A DNA stretch of 64,000 bases from JBBQWZ01 sp038210135 (GCA_038210135.1 JBBQWZ010000006.1:94587-158586), one strand, 5' to 3'. Counted from the stretch's first letter, positions 8,556-17,958 are shown. Made by a program: numbers and translations. The notes: generated by a model not told the origin, from the letters alone.

Positions 8556-9233
8556 ATGCTGCGAACGGGAAACATAGCAACCGCGTTGGCCTCGTTGATT
8601 TTCGCGTTTCCGTTATTGGCGCAGACCGAGCATCCATTAACGGGCCGAAAAATTGCGCAGGTGATGGGCGTCGGCGGAGCGGACTGGCTGGATCGGCCGG
8701 AGCGGGAACTCGAAGAACATCCAGACAAGGCCATCGCGGCATTGGGCCTGAAGCCGGGAATGAATGTTGCCGACGTGGGAGCGGGAACGGGATATTTCTC
8801 GCTGAGGATGGCCAAGCAGGTGGCGCCGGGAGGGCGCGTTTACGCGGTCGATATTCAGCCCGAGATGTTGACGATGCTGCGGCGGAACGCGAAGAAAGCC
8901 AAGATTTCGAACGTCGAATACGTTCTGGGCATGGAATCGGACCCGAGGTTACCGAGCCGGACTTTGGATGTGATCATCCTGGTGGACGTGTACCACGAGT
9001 TCTCGCAGCCACAGAAGATGCTTGAAAACATGCGGGCGGCGCTAAAAGATGACGGGCGATTGATTTTGCTCGAGTACCGGAAGGAAGATCCGACCGTGCC
9101 GATCCGGTTGGAGCACAAGATGACGGTGCTCGAAGCAAAGACCGAAGTGGAAGCCGAGGGATTCCGTTTGAGCGAAGTTCTGAAGACTTTGCCCCGCCAA
9201 CATATTCTGATTTTCAAAAAGAATATTCAATAG
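8556..9233 (+). CDS. Exported SAM-dependent methyltransferase
   Basis: A 225-residue class I methyltransferase. The start at ATG 8556 is chosen because it gives a signal-peptide-like N-terminus (ATALASLIFAFPLLAQ); an upstream in-frame start would add 42 unlikely residues overlapping the divergent gene. The SAM motif is MNVADVGAGTGYFSLRMA, followed by the acidic loop AVDIQPEM and motif IV-like VIILVDVYHEF. Such predicted periplasmic methyltransferases are common in Acidobacteria and Planctomycetes. The substrate is unknown. Confidence 0.75.
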   Translation: MLRTGNIATALASLIFAFPLLAQTEHPLTGRKIAQVMGVGGADWLDRPERELEEHPDKAIAALGLKPGMNVADVGAGTGYFSLRMAKQVAPGGRVYAVDIQPEMLTMLRRNAKKAKISNVEYVLGMESDPRLPSRTLDVIILVDVYHEFSQPQKMLENMRAALKDDGRLILLEYRKEDPTVPIRLEHKMTVLEAKTEVEAEGFRLSEVLKTLPRQHILIFKKNIQ

Positions 9234-9243
9234 GCCGGCGCGG

Positions 9244-10059
9244 TTACCCGAAGAATTCGGCGACGACTGCGAATTCCGTATCGAAATCGTGCAGCAAGCC
9301 TTCGCGGTCGCGCAGGGGGAGATTAGCGAACGCGGAATCGGGGGGCTGATCCAAGCTCGTTTCCGGAAAAATGGAAACGCCCGTGGCATTGTTGTAGCGG
9401 TTGGCGGCTTCGACCAAGGCACTGAGGGGCAGCAATTTTGCTCCGCTAGCGGGATCGGCGGCCGCATCATGATGGTAGAGGACGGCGTCGTGGATGGGAG
9501 CAGGCAACTGCCAGACTGACAGCGCTTCCGCGGACAATTCCGCGTGCGTCAAGCCCAGGACGTCCATTTCGCTGATTAGCTGGTCCTGGCCGGCCTGACG
9601 TAGACGCACGATTTCCAGGTGTGCTTCGCGGAGGCCGACGGCGATGAGTAGGCGTCCGACATCGTGAAGTAACCCGGCTACAAAGGCGCCTTCCGGATAG
9701 ATGACGGGCAGCCGCTGGGCCAATAGATCGGAGAGGATCGCAGTCGCGGCCGCATGCTTGTTGAAGCGGGCGATTGAGAAGCCCGGCGGCGTCCGCACCT
9801 CATTCCACATCCGCGTTATTGACATTCCCAGTGCGGCGTTGCGGAGCTTGTTGACGCCAAGCAGCGAGACCGCGTGACGGACGGAATTGATGGTTCCGCG
9901 CCGGCCGTATGCGGCAGAATTTACAATCTGCAGAACGTTTCCGGACACAACGGTGTCCTTTTCGATCAAATCCCCCAGCTTGCTAAAGGAAACGTCCTCC
10001 TGGGCGAGGCTGGCGAGAAGCCGATTAAGCGTGGGCGAAAACGGCGGAAGGTCGTTCAT
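9244..10059 (-). CDS. HDOD-domain signalling protein
   Basis: A 271-residue protein from ATG 10059. The HDOD signature is clear: LPPFSPTLNRLLASL, then IEKDTVVSGNVLQIVNSAAYG, and a degenerate HD segment in FVAGLLHDVGRLLIAVG. HDOD proteins act in signalling, often with cyclic-di-GMP systems, and usually lack phosphodiesterase activity. No GGDEF or EAL domain is attached. An in-frame TTG at 10188 would extend the protein 43 residues into the start of the divergent ABC gene; the internal ATG just before the conserved LPP is preferred, though no strong Shine-Dalgarno precedes it. Confidence 0.8.
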   Translation of the reverse strand: MNDLPPFSPTLNRLLASLAQEDVSFSKLGDLIEKDTVVSGNVLQIVNSAAYGRRGTINSVRHAVSLLGVNKLRNAALGMSITRMWNEVRTPPGFSIARFNKHAAATAILSDLLAQRLPVIYPEGAFVAGLLHDVGRLLIAVGLREAHLEIVRLRQAGQDQLISEMDVLGLTHAELSAEALSVWQLPAPIHDAVLYHHDAAADPASGAKLLPLSALVEAANRYNNATGVSIFPETSLDQPPDSAFANLPLRDREGLLHDFDTEFAVVAEFFG

Positions 10060-10179
10060 GCACTTCAACGCGCGCGTCTTGTTGTGGGCCGCCTGCTCTG
10101 TTGTACACGCTGTCACGCATACCTTATCGTTCGAGAAGGCCGAAATCTTGAACCTCCGCTCGAGAACAACGTCTGTACT

Positions 10180-10998
10180 ATGGTTCAAGCGATGTCCGAA
10201 CCCGGTACCGAACCGAACGCTCCTCCCCCGATGGAACCCATTCCGGTCCCACTGGCGATTGAAGTCCGGGGGCTGCGAAAGATGTACGGCACCAAGGCTG
10301 CGGTGGATGGCCTGGATTTAGCCGTGCCGGCCGGGGCGTTCTTTGGATTCCTCGGACCAAATGGCGCCGGGAAAACGACCACCATCAAGATGTTGATGGG
10401 GTTGGCGACGCCGACAGCGGGATCGATACAGATGATGGGCCTGCCGCTGCCGGAGCGTTCGCTTGAGGTCAAGCAAATGATCGGCCTGGTGCCGGACGAA
10501 TCGCTTCTCTTCGATCACCTGACGGGCGCCGAGTTCCTTGAATTCGTCGGGCGGCTCTACGGGTTGCCCCGGCCCATGGCGCAGGAGCGGACCAGGGAAC
10601 TGTTGGGCCTGTTCGAGTTGGACGGCAACGTCAAGAAGCTGATCGGCGAGTATTCGAAAGGAATGCGAAAGCGCGTCGCCATGGCGGCGGCGCTGATCCA
10701 TCGGCCGAAGTTGTTCCTGATGGACGAGCCTTTTGAGGGCGTTGACGCGGTGGGCGCGCGCCTGATGAAGGATTTGTTGCTCGACCAGGTCCGGCAGGGC
10801 GCGACCATCTTCCTGACGTCGCATGTGCTCGAGGTGGTCGAGCGGCTGTGTCATCGGATCGCCATTATCCACGATGGGCGCTTGGTGGCGAACGGAACGC
10901 TGGACGAGCTTCGATCCGGGTCCGAGAACCTCGAAGATCTATTTGTCCGGCTGGTGGGTGCGGACCGAATCACTCGCGACTCGCTGGACTGGTTGTAA
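10180..10998 (+). CDS. ABC transporter ATP-binding protein
   Basis: A 272-residue ATPase with Walker A in GPNGAGKTTT, signature YSKGMRKRVAMAAAL, Walker B LFLMDEPFEG and the switch histidine in TIFLTSHVLEV. It is of the CcmA/YhaQ-like exporter type with a short C-terminal tail. The next gene, five bases downstream, encodes the membrane partner. ATG 10180 is used as start; an in-frame ATG twelve bases later is equally possible. The exported substrate is unknown. Confidence 0.9.
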   Translation: MVQAMSEPGTEPNAPPPMEPIPVPLAIEVRGLRKMYGTKAAVDGLDLAVPAGAFFGFLGPNGAGKTTTIKMLMGLATPTAGSIQMMGLPLPERSLEVKQMIGLVPDESLLFDHLTGAEFLEFVGRLYGLPRPMAQERTRELLGLFELDGNVKKLIGEYSKGMRKRVAMAAALIHRPKLFLMDEPFEGVDAVGARLMKDLLLDQVRQGATIFLTSHVLEVVERLCHRIAIIHDGRLVANGTLDELRSGSENLEDLFVRLVGADRITRDSLDWL

Positions 10999-11003
10999 TC
11001 CAA

Positions 11004-12647
11004 ATGCTCGGCTCCCACGCGCGAACGATTCTTTGGGCGCAATATCGCACGCTGATGAATTTCTATCCCCGCGTGCGGGGCGGATCGTGGTTCGGCGTCT
11101 TCGTGCAGCTTTTCTGGTACGGCCTGTTTTCATTCGGAGCCTGGGGTATCTACCTGCTTTTGTCTTCGACCAAGGGCGGTGTCACGCAGTTTCTGTCCCC
11201 CGGATTGCTGCTGATTTTCCTGTACTGGCAGTTGGTTCCGATCTTGCTGATTTCGACGGGCGCATCGCTCGACCTGCGAAAGCTGGTGGCGTATCCGATT
11301 CCGCCCGGCGATCTGTTCTCGATTGAAGTTTTGTTGCGCGTCACGGCGGCGATCGAGATGGTGATCGTGATGGCGGGGGCGGCCCTGGGTCTCTGGCGGA
11401 ATCCGGAATTGCACTTCTGGGCTCCGCTCGTATTGATTCCGTACTTGTTCTTCAATCTGTACATTGCGACAGGAATGAGAGACCTGATTTCGCGGCTGAT
11501 GGCGCGCAGGCGGATCCGCGAAGTACTGATCTTCTTCTTCATAATGGCCGCCGCCGCGCCACAGTTGCTGGTGCTACGCGAACGAAATTCCGGCGCTCGC
11601 CTTCGAGAGCCGATTCGCCAGGCGTTAGATCAAGTAAACCTGCCGGTCTGGCCCTGGGGAGCGGCGGCGCATCTGGCGGATGGGGACGCGGTGCTGGTGT
11701 CGCTGCTGTCGCTGACGCTGTGGATCGTAGCGGCCTTTGCGTTCGCGCGGTGGCAATTCGCGCGCAGCATGAATTTCGACGCGGAGGCGGCGTCGGCGAC
11801 CATCGAACCGGTCCGGCCGGCGAAGCCGGGATCGATCTCGATTTTAGAGAGGCTGTATCGAATTCCATCGCGATTGTTCGCCGATCCGTTAGGCGCGCTA
11901 ATTGAAAAAGAAATTCGCTTTCTGACCCGTGCGCCGCGGTTCCGTATGGTGTTCTTCATGGGGTTCACGTTCGGCATGGTGATCTGGATGCCAATTCTGA
12001 TGCGTGGAGGCCAGAGTTCGGCTTCGTCGTTGAGCTCTAATTTTCTGACAGTGATTACGCTCTATTCGATGCTTCTGCTGGGAGAAGTGTGTTTCTGGAA
12101 TTCGTTTGGCTTCGATCGAGCGGCCGCGCAGGCGTACTTTGTATTTCCGGTTCCCATTCGAACGGTTTTGATTGCGAAGAATCTGGCCGGGTTGTTCTTC
12201 ACCTTTCTCGAGATGACGCTGATCACCATCGTGTGCCTGCTGCTGCGAATGCCGGTAACGCCGCAGCGCTTTTTTGAGGCGACGGCGGTGGCGGTGGTCT
12301 TGAGTTTCTTCCTGCTGGCATTCGGGAACCTGACGTCCACCCACAATCCGAGACCGGTCGATCCGGCGAAGAGTATGCGATCGGGCGTGGCGAGCCGAAC
12401 GCAGATGGTCACGCTGCTGATCTATCCGCTGTCGTTTCTACCGATCGGGTTAGCGTACTTGGCGCGTTATGCATTCGCTTCCGAGGCGGCGTTCTACGGA
12501 GTGCTGCTTCTCGACGCGGGACTGGGAGCAGTTGTGTACCGGATCGCCCTGGAATCGTCGGTATCAAGAGCTACTTTGCAGCGCGAAGGGATGATCGACG
12601 CGTTGTCGAAGAACGAAGGTCCGATGAGCGGGCTGAGTTTGGGTTAG
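11004..12647 (+). CDS. ABC exporter membrane protein, large
   Basis: A 547-residue polytopic membrane protein starting five bases after the ATPase stop. Hydrophobic segments are spread over the whole length (for example FGVFVQLFWYGLFSFGAWG, MVIVMAGAALGLW, FFLLAFGNL), consistent with about ten to twelve membrane spans. It resembles the fused permeases of the ABC-2 exporter class. The substrate is not evident; the pairing with the ATPase is strong from spacing and order. Confidence 0.82.
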   Translation: MLGSHARTILWAQYRTLMNFYPRVRGGSWFGVFVQLFWYGLFSFGAWGIYLLLSSTKGGVTQFLSPGLLLIFLYWQLVPILLISTGASLDLRKLVAYPIPPGDLFSIEVLLRVTAAIEMVIVMAGAALGLWRNPELHFWAPLVLIPYLFFNLYIATGMRDLISRLMARRRIREVLIFFFIMAAAAPQLLVLRERNSGARLREPIRQALDQVNLPVWPWGAAAHLADGDAVLVSLLSLTLWIVAAFAFARWQFARSMNFDAEAASATIEPVRPAKPGSISILERLYRIPSRLFADPLGALIEKEIRFLTRAPRFRMVFFMGFTFGMVIWMPILMRGGQSSASSLSSNFLTVITLYSMLLLGEVCFWNSFGFDRAAAQAYFVFPVPIRTVLIAKNLAGLFFTFLEMTLITIVCLLLRMPVTPQRFFEATAVAVVLSFFLLAFGNLTSTHNPRPVDPAKSMRSGVASRTQMVTLLIYPLSFLPIGLAYLARYAFASEAAFYGVLLLDAGLGAVVYRIALESSVSRATLQREGMIDALSKNEGPMSGLSLG

Positions 12648-12765
12648 CTGTCCGTGCTTTGTCGCGCGCGCTGCTATCCATCGTGAGTGGCACGTGCCGT
12701 GCATTGTCTTTTGGATGCCTGGTTGTCGAGGGCATGACAAGCATCGGGAGAGGAATAGAATCCAA

Positions 12766-13044
12766 ATGATTAGTGCGGAAGTGATCAAGGGAGTGCATGA
12801 GCTGTTAGGCCAATCCGGAGTAAAGCTGAATCCGGACGAGCGGTTTGGCGACTATGTTGCGCGGCGGCTGGGAATTTCCGCACGCCAGGCCGAAGTTCTC
12901 CTGGAGTCGCTGCACAGCGGCGCGACGGTGGAAGAAGCCGCCGCACTAGCTGAGGTCGACGGATCCACGGTGGATCACGATCTGTTGAAGCAGGTTGCGC
13001 GGGCGATCGGTTCGGCGCTGGGGCGAATCAACGCCAAGGGCTGA
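12766..13044 (+). CDS. Small helical hypothetical protein
   Basis: A 92-residue soluble protein starting MISAEVIKGVHELL. It appears all-helical, with GDYVARRLGISARQAEVLLESLHSG resembling a helix-turn-helix-like segment. A GGGAGAGG purine stretch lies about 12 bases upstream of ATG 12766. The family is not recognised. It stands between the ABC exporter and the convergent DUF1003 gene. Confidence 0.5.
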   Translation: MISAEVIKGVHELLGQSGVKLNPDERFGDYVARRLGISARQAEVLLESLHSGATVEEAAALAEVDGSTVDHDLLKQVARAIGSALGRINAKG

Positions 13045-13055
13045 CCCCCTTCAGA

Positions 13056-13550
13056 TCAGGTCGGCAGATTGCTTCTCAGGTCGGCGACGACAGCCTTCAA
13101 TTCTGTTCGTTCGGCGAATTCACTGAGCTCGCGATCTTTGCTAATGGGCAGATCATGATGCTCGCAGATTGCGCGGAGCATCTGAATCATCTTTGTGTTT
13201 TCGACCTCCGAAAGGAGATTGATCTGGAGATCGAGATGATTCCTCTCGTCGGCCTGCACATTCGCGCGGTTCTGGCTCATGAGTATAAAGAGCGACAGAA
13301 AGATCGACTCAAGCGAGACCAACATGGTCAGCAACGCGAACGGGAATGGGTCAAAAAACTTTCCGGTTCCGATCGTGTTCACTCCAATCCAGATCGCAAA
13401 CCAAACGATATGGAGGACGATAAACCACATCTTTCCCGCTTGCGTTGCGATCAAGTCGCCGAGCCGGGATGAAAAAGAGCGTTTTGCGAGGGCCTCGTGT
13501 TCAAGTTCGGAAATTTCTTTGATGTTCTGGTGTGTGACGGAGCTTGGCAT
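13056..13550 (-). CDS. DUF1003 membrane protein
   Basis: A 164-residue protein with two closely spaced transmembrane helices (MWFIVLHIVWFAIWIGVNT and FPFALLTMLVSLESIFLSLFILM) followed by SQNRANVQADERNHLDLQ, the characteristic DUF1003 signature. The C-terminal part is soluble and predicted cytoplasmic. Function is unknown in the family. The neighbouring DUF892 gene on the same strand is also of a type often linked to general stress. Confidence 0.85.
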   Translation of the reverse strand: MPSSVTHQNIKEISELEHEALAKRSFSSRLGDLIATQAGKMWFIVLHIVWFAIWIGVNTIGTGKFFDPFPFALLTMLVSLESIFLSLFILMSQNRANVQADERNHLDLQINLLSEVENTKMIQMLRAICEHHDLPISKDRELSEFAERTELKAVVADLRSNLPT

Positions 13551-13601
13551 ATCGACGGAAGGCGCGGCGTTTGCGCCGCGCCGTTTCTCCTTTGCTGAAA
13601 T

Positions 13602-14099
13602 TTATGCGGCGACTGCTGATGACTTGATCAGGTTCGACGCGATCTTGCGGAGTGTCTGTTCCGCGGCCTCCTCTTCGGCGAGCGATTGCTTGAGGAGGTT
13701 CACGACCTCATTTTCCTTCAAGCGGGTAGCCAGGCTGATGGCGGTAAGGTAGCCGGCCATTTCGTAGTGTTCGACGCGGCTACCGGCGCCGATGATTCCG
13801 AGATCGAGAACAGATTCTTCGCCGGATTCGCCAAGGGCTTCGGCTCCTTCTTTGATGCAGCCCTCCATGCCGACGCACTTCTTCCCGGTGGGTTTGATTT
13901 CGAGCAGGCGGGCGACTTCCTCGAGGCGGGCGACCTGGCCTTGGGTTTCGGTCAGATGTTTCTTGAAGGCGGCTTGCAATTCGGGATCGTTCGATCCTTT
14001 AGCCATCTTCGGGATCGCTTTTGTGAGTTGCTTTTCGGCGGAATAGAGATCTTTAATCTCATCCGCCAGGAGGTCCATGATCGTGTTCTTGTCAGCCAT
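13602..14099 (-). CDS. Ferritin-like DUF892 protein (YciE/YciF family)
   Basis: A 165-residue helical-bundle protein starting with a DLLADEIKDLYSAEKQLTKAIPKMA segment typical of the YciF family. Glutamates that would bind a di-iron site lie in E-x-x-Y-SAEKQL, ETQGQVARLEE and RVEHYEMAGY. The family is ferritin-like and stress-induced in several bacteria. A strong AAGGAAG ribosome site precedes the ATG. It may be co-regulated with the DUF1003 gene 51 bases downstream. Confidence 0.88.
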   Translation of the reverse strand: MADKNTIMDLLADEIKDLYSAEKQLTKAIPKMAKGSNDPELQAAFKKHLTETQGQVARLEEVARLLEIKPTGKKCVGMEGCIKEGAEALGESGEESVLDLGIIGAGSRVEHYEMAGYLTAISLATRLKENEVVNLLKQSLAEEEAAEQTLRKIASNLIKSSAVAA

Positions 14100-14260
14100 C
14101 TTAAGTCTTCCTTTTTAGGTTTTTAGGGTGAGATTCAGTTTGCTTAAATAACGGAATCGTCTTCGGCGCAATAACCAAAACCGGAGAAGCAAGTTTAGTT
14201 CCATCGGCGACTAGCTCGTTCCTGGCCAGAGATGGCTCATCGCGTTCAGGAGAGGTAAGT

Positions 14261-14279
14261 TCGTCGCTTCAGACGACGA
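14261..14279. other. Short inverted repeat in 218-bp gene gap
   Basis: TCGTCG and CGACGA form a six-base stem around a seven-base loop, in the space between the hpnK-like stop (14318) and the DUF892 start (14099). No T-tract follows, so a terminator role is uncertain. I see nothing else in the gap. Confidence 0.3.
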
Positions 14280-14317
14280 GTCAAAGCTGCCTCTCGACGG
14301 CAAATTTTGCCTTCGCG

Positions 14318-15130
14318 TTAGGTTGCGGAGAGGTCGCGATAGTTCGCAATGCGGACGCCGCTTTCCGCCAGGGCGGATTTCGCTTCGGCGGAGGTGAGGG
14401 CGGCAAGTTCGTCGGCGCGGCTTTGCTTTAGACGGGTTTGAGCGGCTCTAAGCTCCTCTCCGAGAATTCCGGGGTGAACCATGAACTCGGTGGAGCCTTC
14501 GGGCAGTGCGCGGATCAGGGCGGCGACGTCGACCGCGTGGTAGCGTCCGGTGATCTGGAAGCCAGCGAAGTGATCGGTGGTCCGGCAGCCATGTTTCGCG
14601 AGGGCGGCATGGAAGCGGGATCGGACCAAACCGAAGGCGCTGCTGACGAGTCGTTTGCTCCACGGTACGGTGCCCGGCTGAAGCGGAAAATCGAAGGGCC
14701 TGCGCACCCATGGGATCTTGAATTCCTCGCTCAGACGCGCCACGGCGTCGAGCACCGGCGGAAACAGGTGGGTGTGCTTGTGCGTGTCGAGATGCGTCGG
14801 CACGATTCCGGCGTCCAGGATCTTGCGGATTTGCGCGCGAAGTTCCTCCACGGGCCGGATGCGCCGGAGTGATACGGCGTGGATCAGTTGCGAGACCGTG
14901 GCGGGAAAGGTGCGCCCATCGAGAAGGGACCTTCCGCCGACCAGGACAAGGTGGCAGCCAATGTCGAGAGACGGGGTTTCGGCGGCGAGTCGAAGCGCGT
15001 CGTCGAAGGCGGCTCCGTTGGCCATCAGCGTAGTTGCGGTGAGAATCCCGTCGGTGTGGGCTGCGACGATGCCGGCATTCACATCGCGCGTGAAGCCGAA
15101 GTCGTCGGCGTTGACGACCAGAAGTTTCAT
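14318..15130 (-). CDS. ChbG/HpnK (YdjC) family carbohydrate deacetylase
   Basis: A 270-residue protein starting MKLLVVNADDFGFT, the YdjC/ChbG signature whose aspartates bind the metal. Further conserved features are the HLDTHKHTHLFP histidine cluster and MVHPG near the end. The family removes acetyl groups from sugar derivatives; the HpnK branch is tied to hopanoid biosynthesis. It is the last gene of an operon with mlaE, mlaF and mlaD (eight-base gap), so a role in envelope lipid or glycolipid handling is a reasonable inference. Confidence 0.82.
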   Translation of the reverse strand: MKLLVVNADDFGFTRDVNAGIVAAHTDGILTATTLMANGAAFDDALRLAAETPSLDIGCHLVLVGGRSLLDGRTFPATVSQLIHAVSLRRIRPVEELRAQIRKILDAGIVPTHLDTHKHTHLFPPVLDAVARLSEEFKIPWVRRPFDFPLQPGTVPWSKRLVSSAFGLVRSRFHAALAKHGCRTTDHFAGFQITGRYHAVDVAALIRALPEGSTEFMVHPGILGEELRAAQTRLKQSRADELAALTSAEAKSALAESGVRIANYRDLSAT

Positions 15131-15138
15131 ACCAGGCG

Positions 15139-16212
15139 CTAGAACAAGGCGAGTTTGATTCGCAGGAACTTCTTGGGATTCGCGCGGAAGTCTTTGATCA
15201 GCTCGTGGGATTCCCGGGTGAAGCCGTTCAGCGAATCGTAGAGAGCGGGATTCACGAGCAGCTGACCAATGGTGCCCTGTCCTGCGTTGACCTTGTCGAG
15301 GATGACATCCATGCGGCCGATGGTGGCGACGATTTCATTGTGGAGTTCGTCGCTCTTCAGCAGCTTACCGGCGGATCCTTTTCCGGCATTCAGATCGGCG
15401 AGTATCGTGCGGACATCGCCGATAGTCTTCTGCATTTCGTTGTATAGCGCCGGATCCTTGAGGAGCTTGCCGGCGGTGCCTTCGCCGTTTTGGAGGCCGA
15501 CCATCAGCGTGTCGAAGCGCGCCATCATGGCGCGGACGTCCTTATAGACCGCGTCGTCGTAGATCAGCTTACCGATGGTGCCGCGGCCGTCATTCAGGGC
15601 GACGACAATTTTCTTGCCTTCATCGGCGATGGACAGAATCTTGTCATACAGAGTTTCATCGATCAGCAGTTTGCCGATGGTGCCTTTGCCGACTTCGATG
15701 GTGGCGACGATGGCGTCCACGCGCTTCAGGATTTCTTTGAGCGAAGTGAGCAACGCGTAACCTTGTTGCACGACGTCCTCGAAGCCGGTGGTGTCGAGGC
15801 TGGCGATTTCAGAGCCGGCGTGAACGCTGGCCGTGCTGTGGCCCTTCTTGATGTTGATGAACTTCGTGCCTAGTAGATTCTCGGCGCTTATGGCGGCGGT
15901 CGAATCGACCGGGATCGAGGGGAAATAGCGATCCTCGATTTTCATGTCCACGCGAACGATGCGCCGAGGTTCATTCGAGCCGGACAGTTCGACGCGCGAA
16001 ACAGAGCCCACGAGGATACCGTTCAGGCGGACCGGCGATCCGGCGGTGAGGGCCGCGGAATCGTCCATGAAGGTGAAGACGTCGTTCTTGCTGCGGAGGA
16101 AGCCCTTATCACCGGTCAGGAAAAAGACCAGCACGCCCAAAATCACCAGCGCAACCAGCGCCAGCAATCCTACCCGCAATCTCGCCCATGTCGCTTTGTT
16201 CTGCGCCGGCAT
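15139..16212 (-). CDS. mlaD: MlaD/MCE-domain protein with C-terminal repeats
   Basis: A 357-residue periplasmic lipid-transport protein anchored by one N-terminal helix (LLALVALVILGVLVFFLTG). The MCE domain follows (about 40-130), with VRLNGILVGSVSRVEL. The C-terminal half contains five related units of about 40 residues, each with the pattern GxGTxGKLLxDxxLY (VGKGTIGKLL, DGRGTIGKLI, NGEGTAGKLL, AGKGSAGKLL, AGQGTIGQLL), probably forming a helical extension. Gaps of six and eight bases join it to mlaF and the deacetylase gene. It likely mediates phospholipid movement between inner and outer membranes. Confidence 0.9.
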   Translation of the reverse strand: MPAQNKATWARLRVGLLALVALVILGVLVFFLTGDKGFLRSKNDVFTFMDDSAALTAGSPVRLNGILVGSVSRVELSGSNEPRRIVRVDMKIEDRYFPSIPVDSTAAISAENLLGTKFINIKKGHSTASVHAGSEIASLDTTGFEDVVQQGYALLTSLKEILKRVDAIVATIEVGKGTIGKLLIDETLYDKILSIADEGKKIVVALNDGRGTIGKLIYDDAVYKDVRAMMARFDTLMVGLQNGEGTAGKLLKDPALYNEMQKTIGDVRTILADLNAGKGSAGKLLKSDELHNEIVATIGRMDVILDKVNAGQGTIGQLLVNPALYDSLNGFTRESHELIKDFRANPKKFLRIKLALF

Positions 16213-16218
16213 GTTCCC

Positions 16219-17118
16219 CTACCGCTTGACGAATTTGCCGACGTACTCGTCGGTCGTCGCCATCAGTTCCTTTTCCGATCCTTCAAACACAACGCGCCCA
16301 TCGCGCATCACCATAAAGGTGGTCCGTAAATCCGTATGGGTATCACTGGGTGAATTAGGCGGGGAGCCGTTTTTCCTCCACGCATGCTCCAATTGCCCAC
16401 TTGTCGGATTGTAGCGGAAATTCGCCATGAGATTCCCGTCCTGATAACGGTGGGTGACAATCAGCGATGCGGTATTGAGCAAGTCGCGCTCCTTGATCAC
16501 GAGCGCCATGATGGTGTTGGCGGTAATCGGATCCAGGCCGGCCGTGGGCGAATCGTAGAGCACCAGGGCGGGCTCCGTTACGATGGCGCGGGCGATACCA
16601 ACGCGGCGTCGCATGCCGCCCGATAGTTCGCTGGGAAATTTCTCCAGAGTTTTTTCGAGTTCGACGAAGCGGAGGGCCGATACCACCGTCTCATGCACCT
16701 TCTCTTGGTCGACGGGCGTATCGGACTCGACCCGCGAGCGCTGGTTGAGCAGCGGATACGCGACGTTCTCTTCGACGGTCTGGGAGTCGAACAGACCGCC
16801 TTCCTGGAACAGGACTCCGACGCGGCTGCGGATGTCGAAGAGCTTGGCCTCTGGCCAATCGGTCACGTCCTGATCGAACAGAATGACGCGCCCGGAATCG
16901 GGCCGGAGCAGACCCATCGCCACCTTGAGTAAAACGGTTTTGCCGCTTCCGGCCTGGCCAAGCAGGACTCGCGTATCGCCGGGCATCACGGAAAAGCTGA
17001 CGTGATCGAGCCCGATTTCATCGCCGAAACGAAGGCTGACGTCCTCGAAACGAAGGATCACATTCGGCTGCGGGGTGTCCGTTTGGCGGGATTGCGTAGG
17101 TGCGTAGCCAGTCATCAC
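16219..17118 (-). CDS. mlaF: MlaF-type ABC ATPase
   Basis: A 299-residue ATPase, longer than typical MlaF (about 270). Walker A is GQAGSGKTVLLK (glutamine-alanine in place of the common serine-glycine), the signature is LSGGMRRRVGIARAI and Walker B is LVLYDSPTAGLDP, with Asp-Ser in place of Asp-Glu, as in several Mla/Ttg2A proteins. The C-terminal region has an insertion (YNPTSGQLEHAWRKNGSPP) before the final RDGRVVFEG strands. It is 12 bases after mlaE and six before mlaD. Confidence 0.9.
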   Translation of the reverse strand: MMTGYAPTQSRQTDTPQPNVILRFEDVSLRFGDEIGLDHVSFSVMPGDTRVLLGQAGSGKTVLLKVAMGLLRPDSGRVILFDQDVTDWPEAKLFDIRSRVGVLFQEGGLFDSQTVEENVAYPLLNQRSRVESDTPVDQEKVHETVVSALRFVELEKTLEKFPSELSGGMRRRVGIARAIVTEPALVLYDSPTAGLDPITANTIMALVIKERDLLNTASLIVTHRYQDGNLMANFRYNPTSGQLEHAWRKNGSPPNSPSDTHTDLRTTFMVMRDGRVVFEGSEKELMATTDEYVGKFVKR

Positions 17119-17130
17119 AAGTCGGCCGTT

Positions 17131-17886
17131 TTACAAGTTGACGAAGATACGCGTGATAAAGAGATCGACGACGAAAATCCAGACGCTGGCCACGACGACG
17201 GCCTGCGTAGTGGCTAAACCAACGCCCTGGGTGCCGCCGCGGGTGCGCAATCCGTAGAAGCAGCCAACCAGAGAAATGATGACGGCGAACACCAACGGTT
17301 TCAGAAGGCCCTGGACCAGATCGTTATAGCCCAACGCGCGCCAGGCGGTGGTCCAATACTGCGATGCGGTGATACCCATCATTAGATTCGCGACCAGAAA
17401 TCCGCCGAAGATGCCTACGAAATCGGCGATCACGGTTAACAGAGGTTGCGTGAAAGCGGTGGCGATCAGGCGCGGAGTAACGAGCTTCTGAATCGGATCG
17501 GTGCCGAGAGCGCGCATGGCGTCGATCTGCTCGGTGACCTTCATGGAGCCAAGTTCGCTTGCCATTCCGGACGCGTTGCGCCCGGCGATCAGCAAGGCGG
17601 TTAGCACGGGACCGAGTTCGCGGACCAGGGTGATGGCGACGATATTTCCGACTTGGCCTTGCGCTCCGTATTGAGCGAGAGCGCGCGACATTTGCAGGCC
17701 CATGACGGCGCCGGAGAAGAAACCGATCAGCAGGACGATAGGCAAGCTGCCGACGCCGATACGATCCATTTGCATCGCGATATCGTCGGCATAATGCGGA
17801 CGGCGGAAGATGTTTTTGAGAGCCTGGCCGGAGAGGACGATGAATTCCTGAAAAGATTCGACGGGTGCTTTCAGTACGTCGAGCAT
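17131..17886 (-). CDS. mlaE: MlaE-type ABC permease
   Basis: A 251-residue inner-membrane permease of standard length. Membrane segments include IVLLIGFFSGAVMGLQ and VFAVIISLVGCFYGL, and the conserved cytoplasmic loop AGRNASGMASELGSMKVTEQIDAM is intact. It is the first gene of the operon mlaE-mlaF-mlaD-deacetylase and is divergent from the P1 peptidase gene (72-base gap). Confidence 0.93.
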   Translation of the reverse strand: MLDVLKAPVESFQEFIVLSGQALKNIFRRPHYADDIAMQMDRIGVGSLPIVLLIGFFSGAVMGLQMSRALAQYGAQGQVGNIVAITLVRELGPVLTALLIAGRNASGMASELGSMKVTEQIDAMRALGTDPIQKLVTPRLIATAFTQPLLTVIADFVGIFGGFLVANLMMGITASQYWTTAWRALGYNDLVQGLLKPLVFAVIISLVGCFYGLRTRGGTQGVGLATTQAVVVASVWIFVVDLFITRIFVNL

Positions 17887-17958
17887 GCTGAAGCCCCCAT
17901 GAACTCCGATGCTACCATACGGGCAGCAGCGGCTTCATTCTTCGCTGCAAATGGGTTA

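Noticed and set aside
15205..15873. Long plus-strand frames opposite mlaD
   Set aside because: They are antisense shadows of the repeated mlaD region and show no signal peptide, motif or ribosome site.
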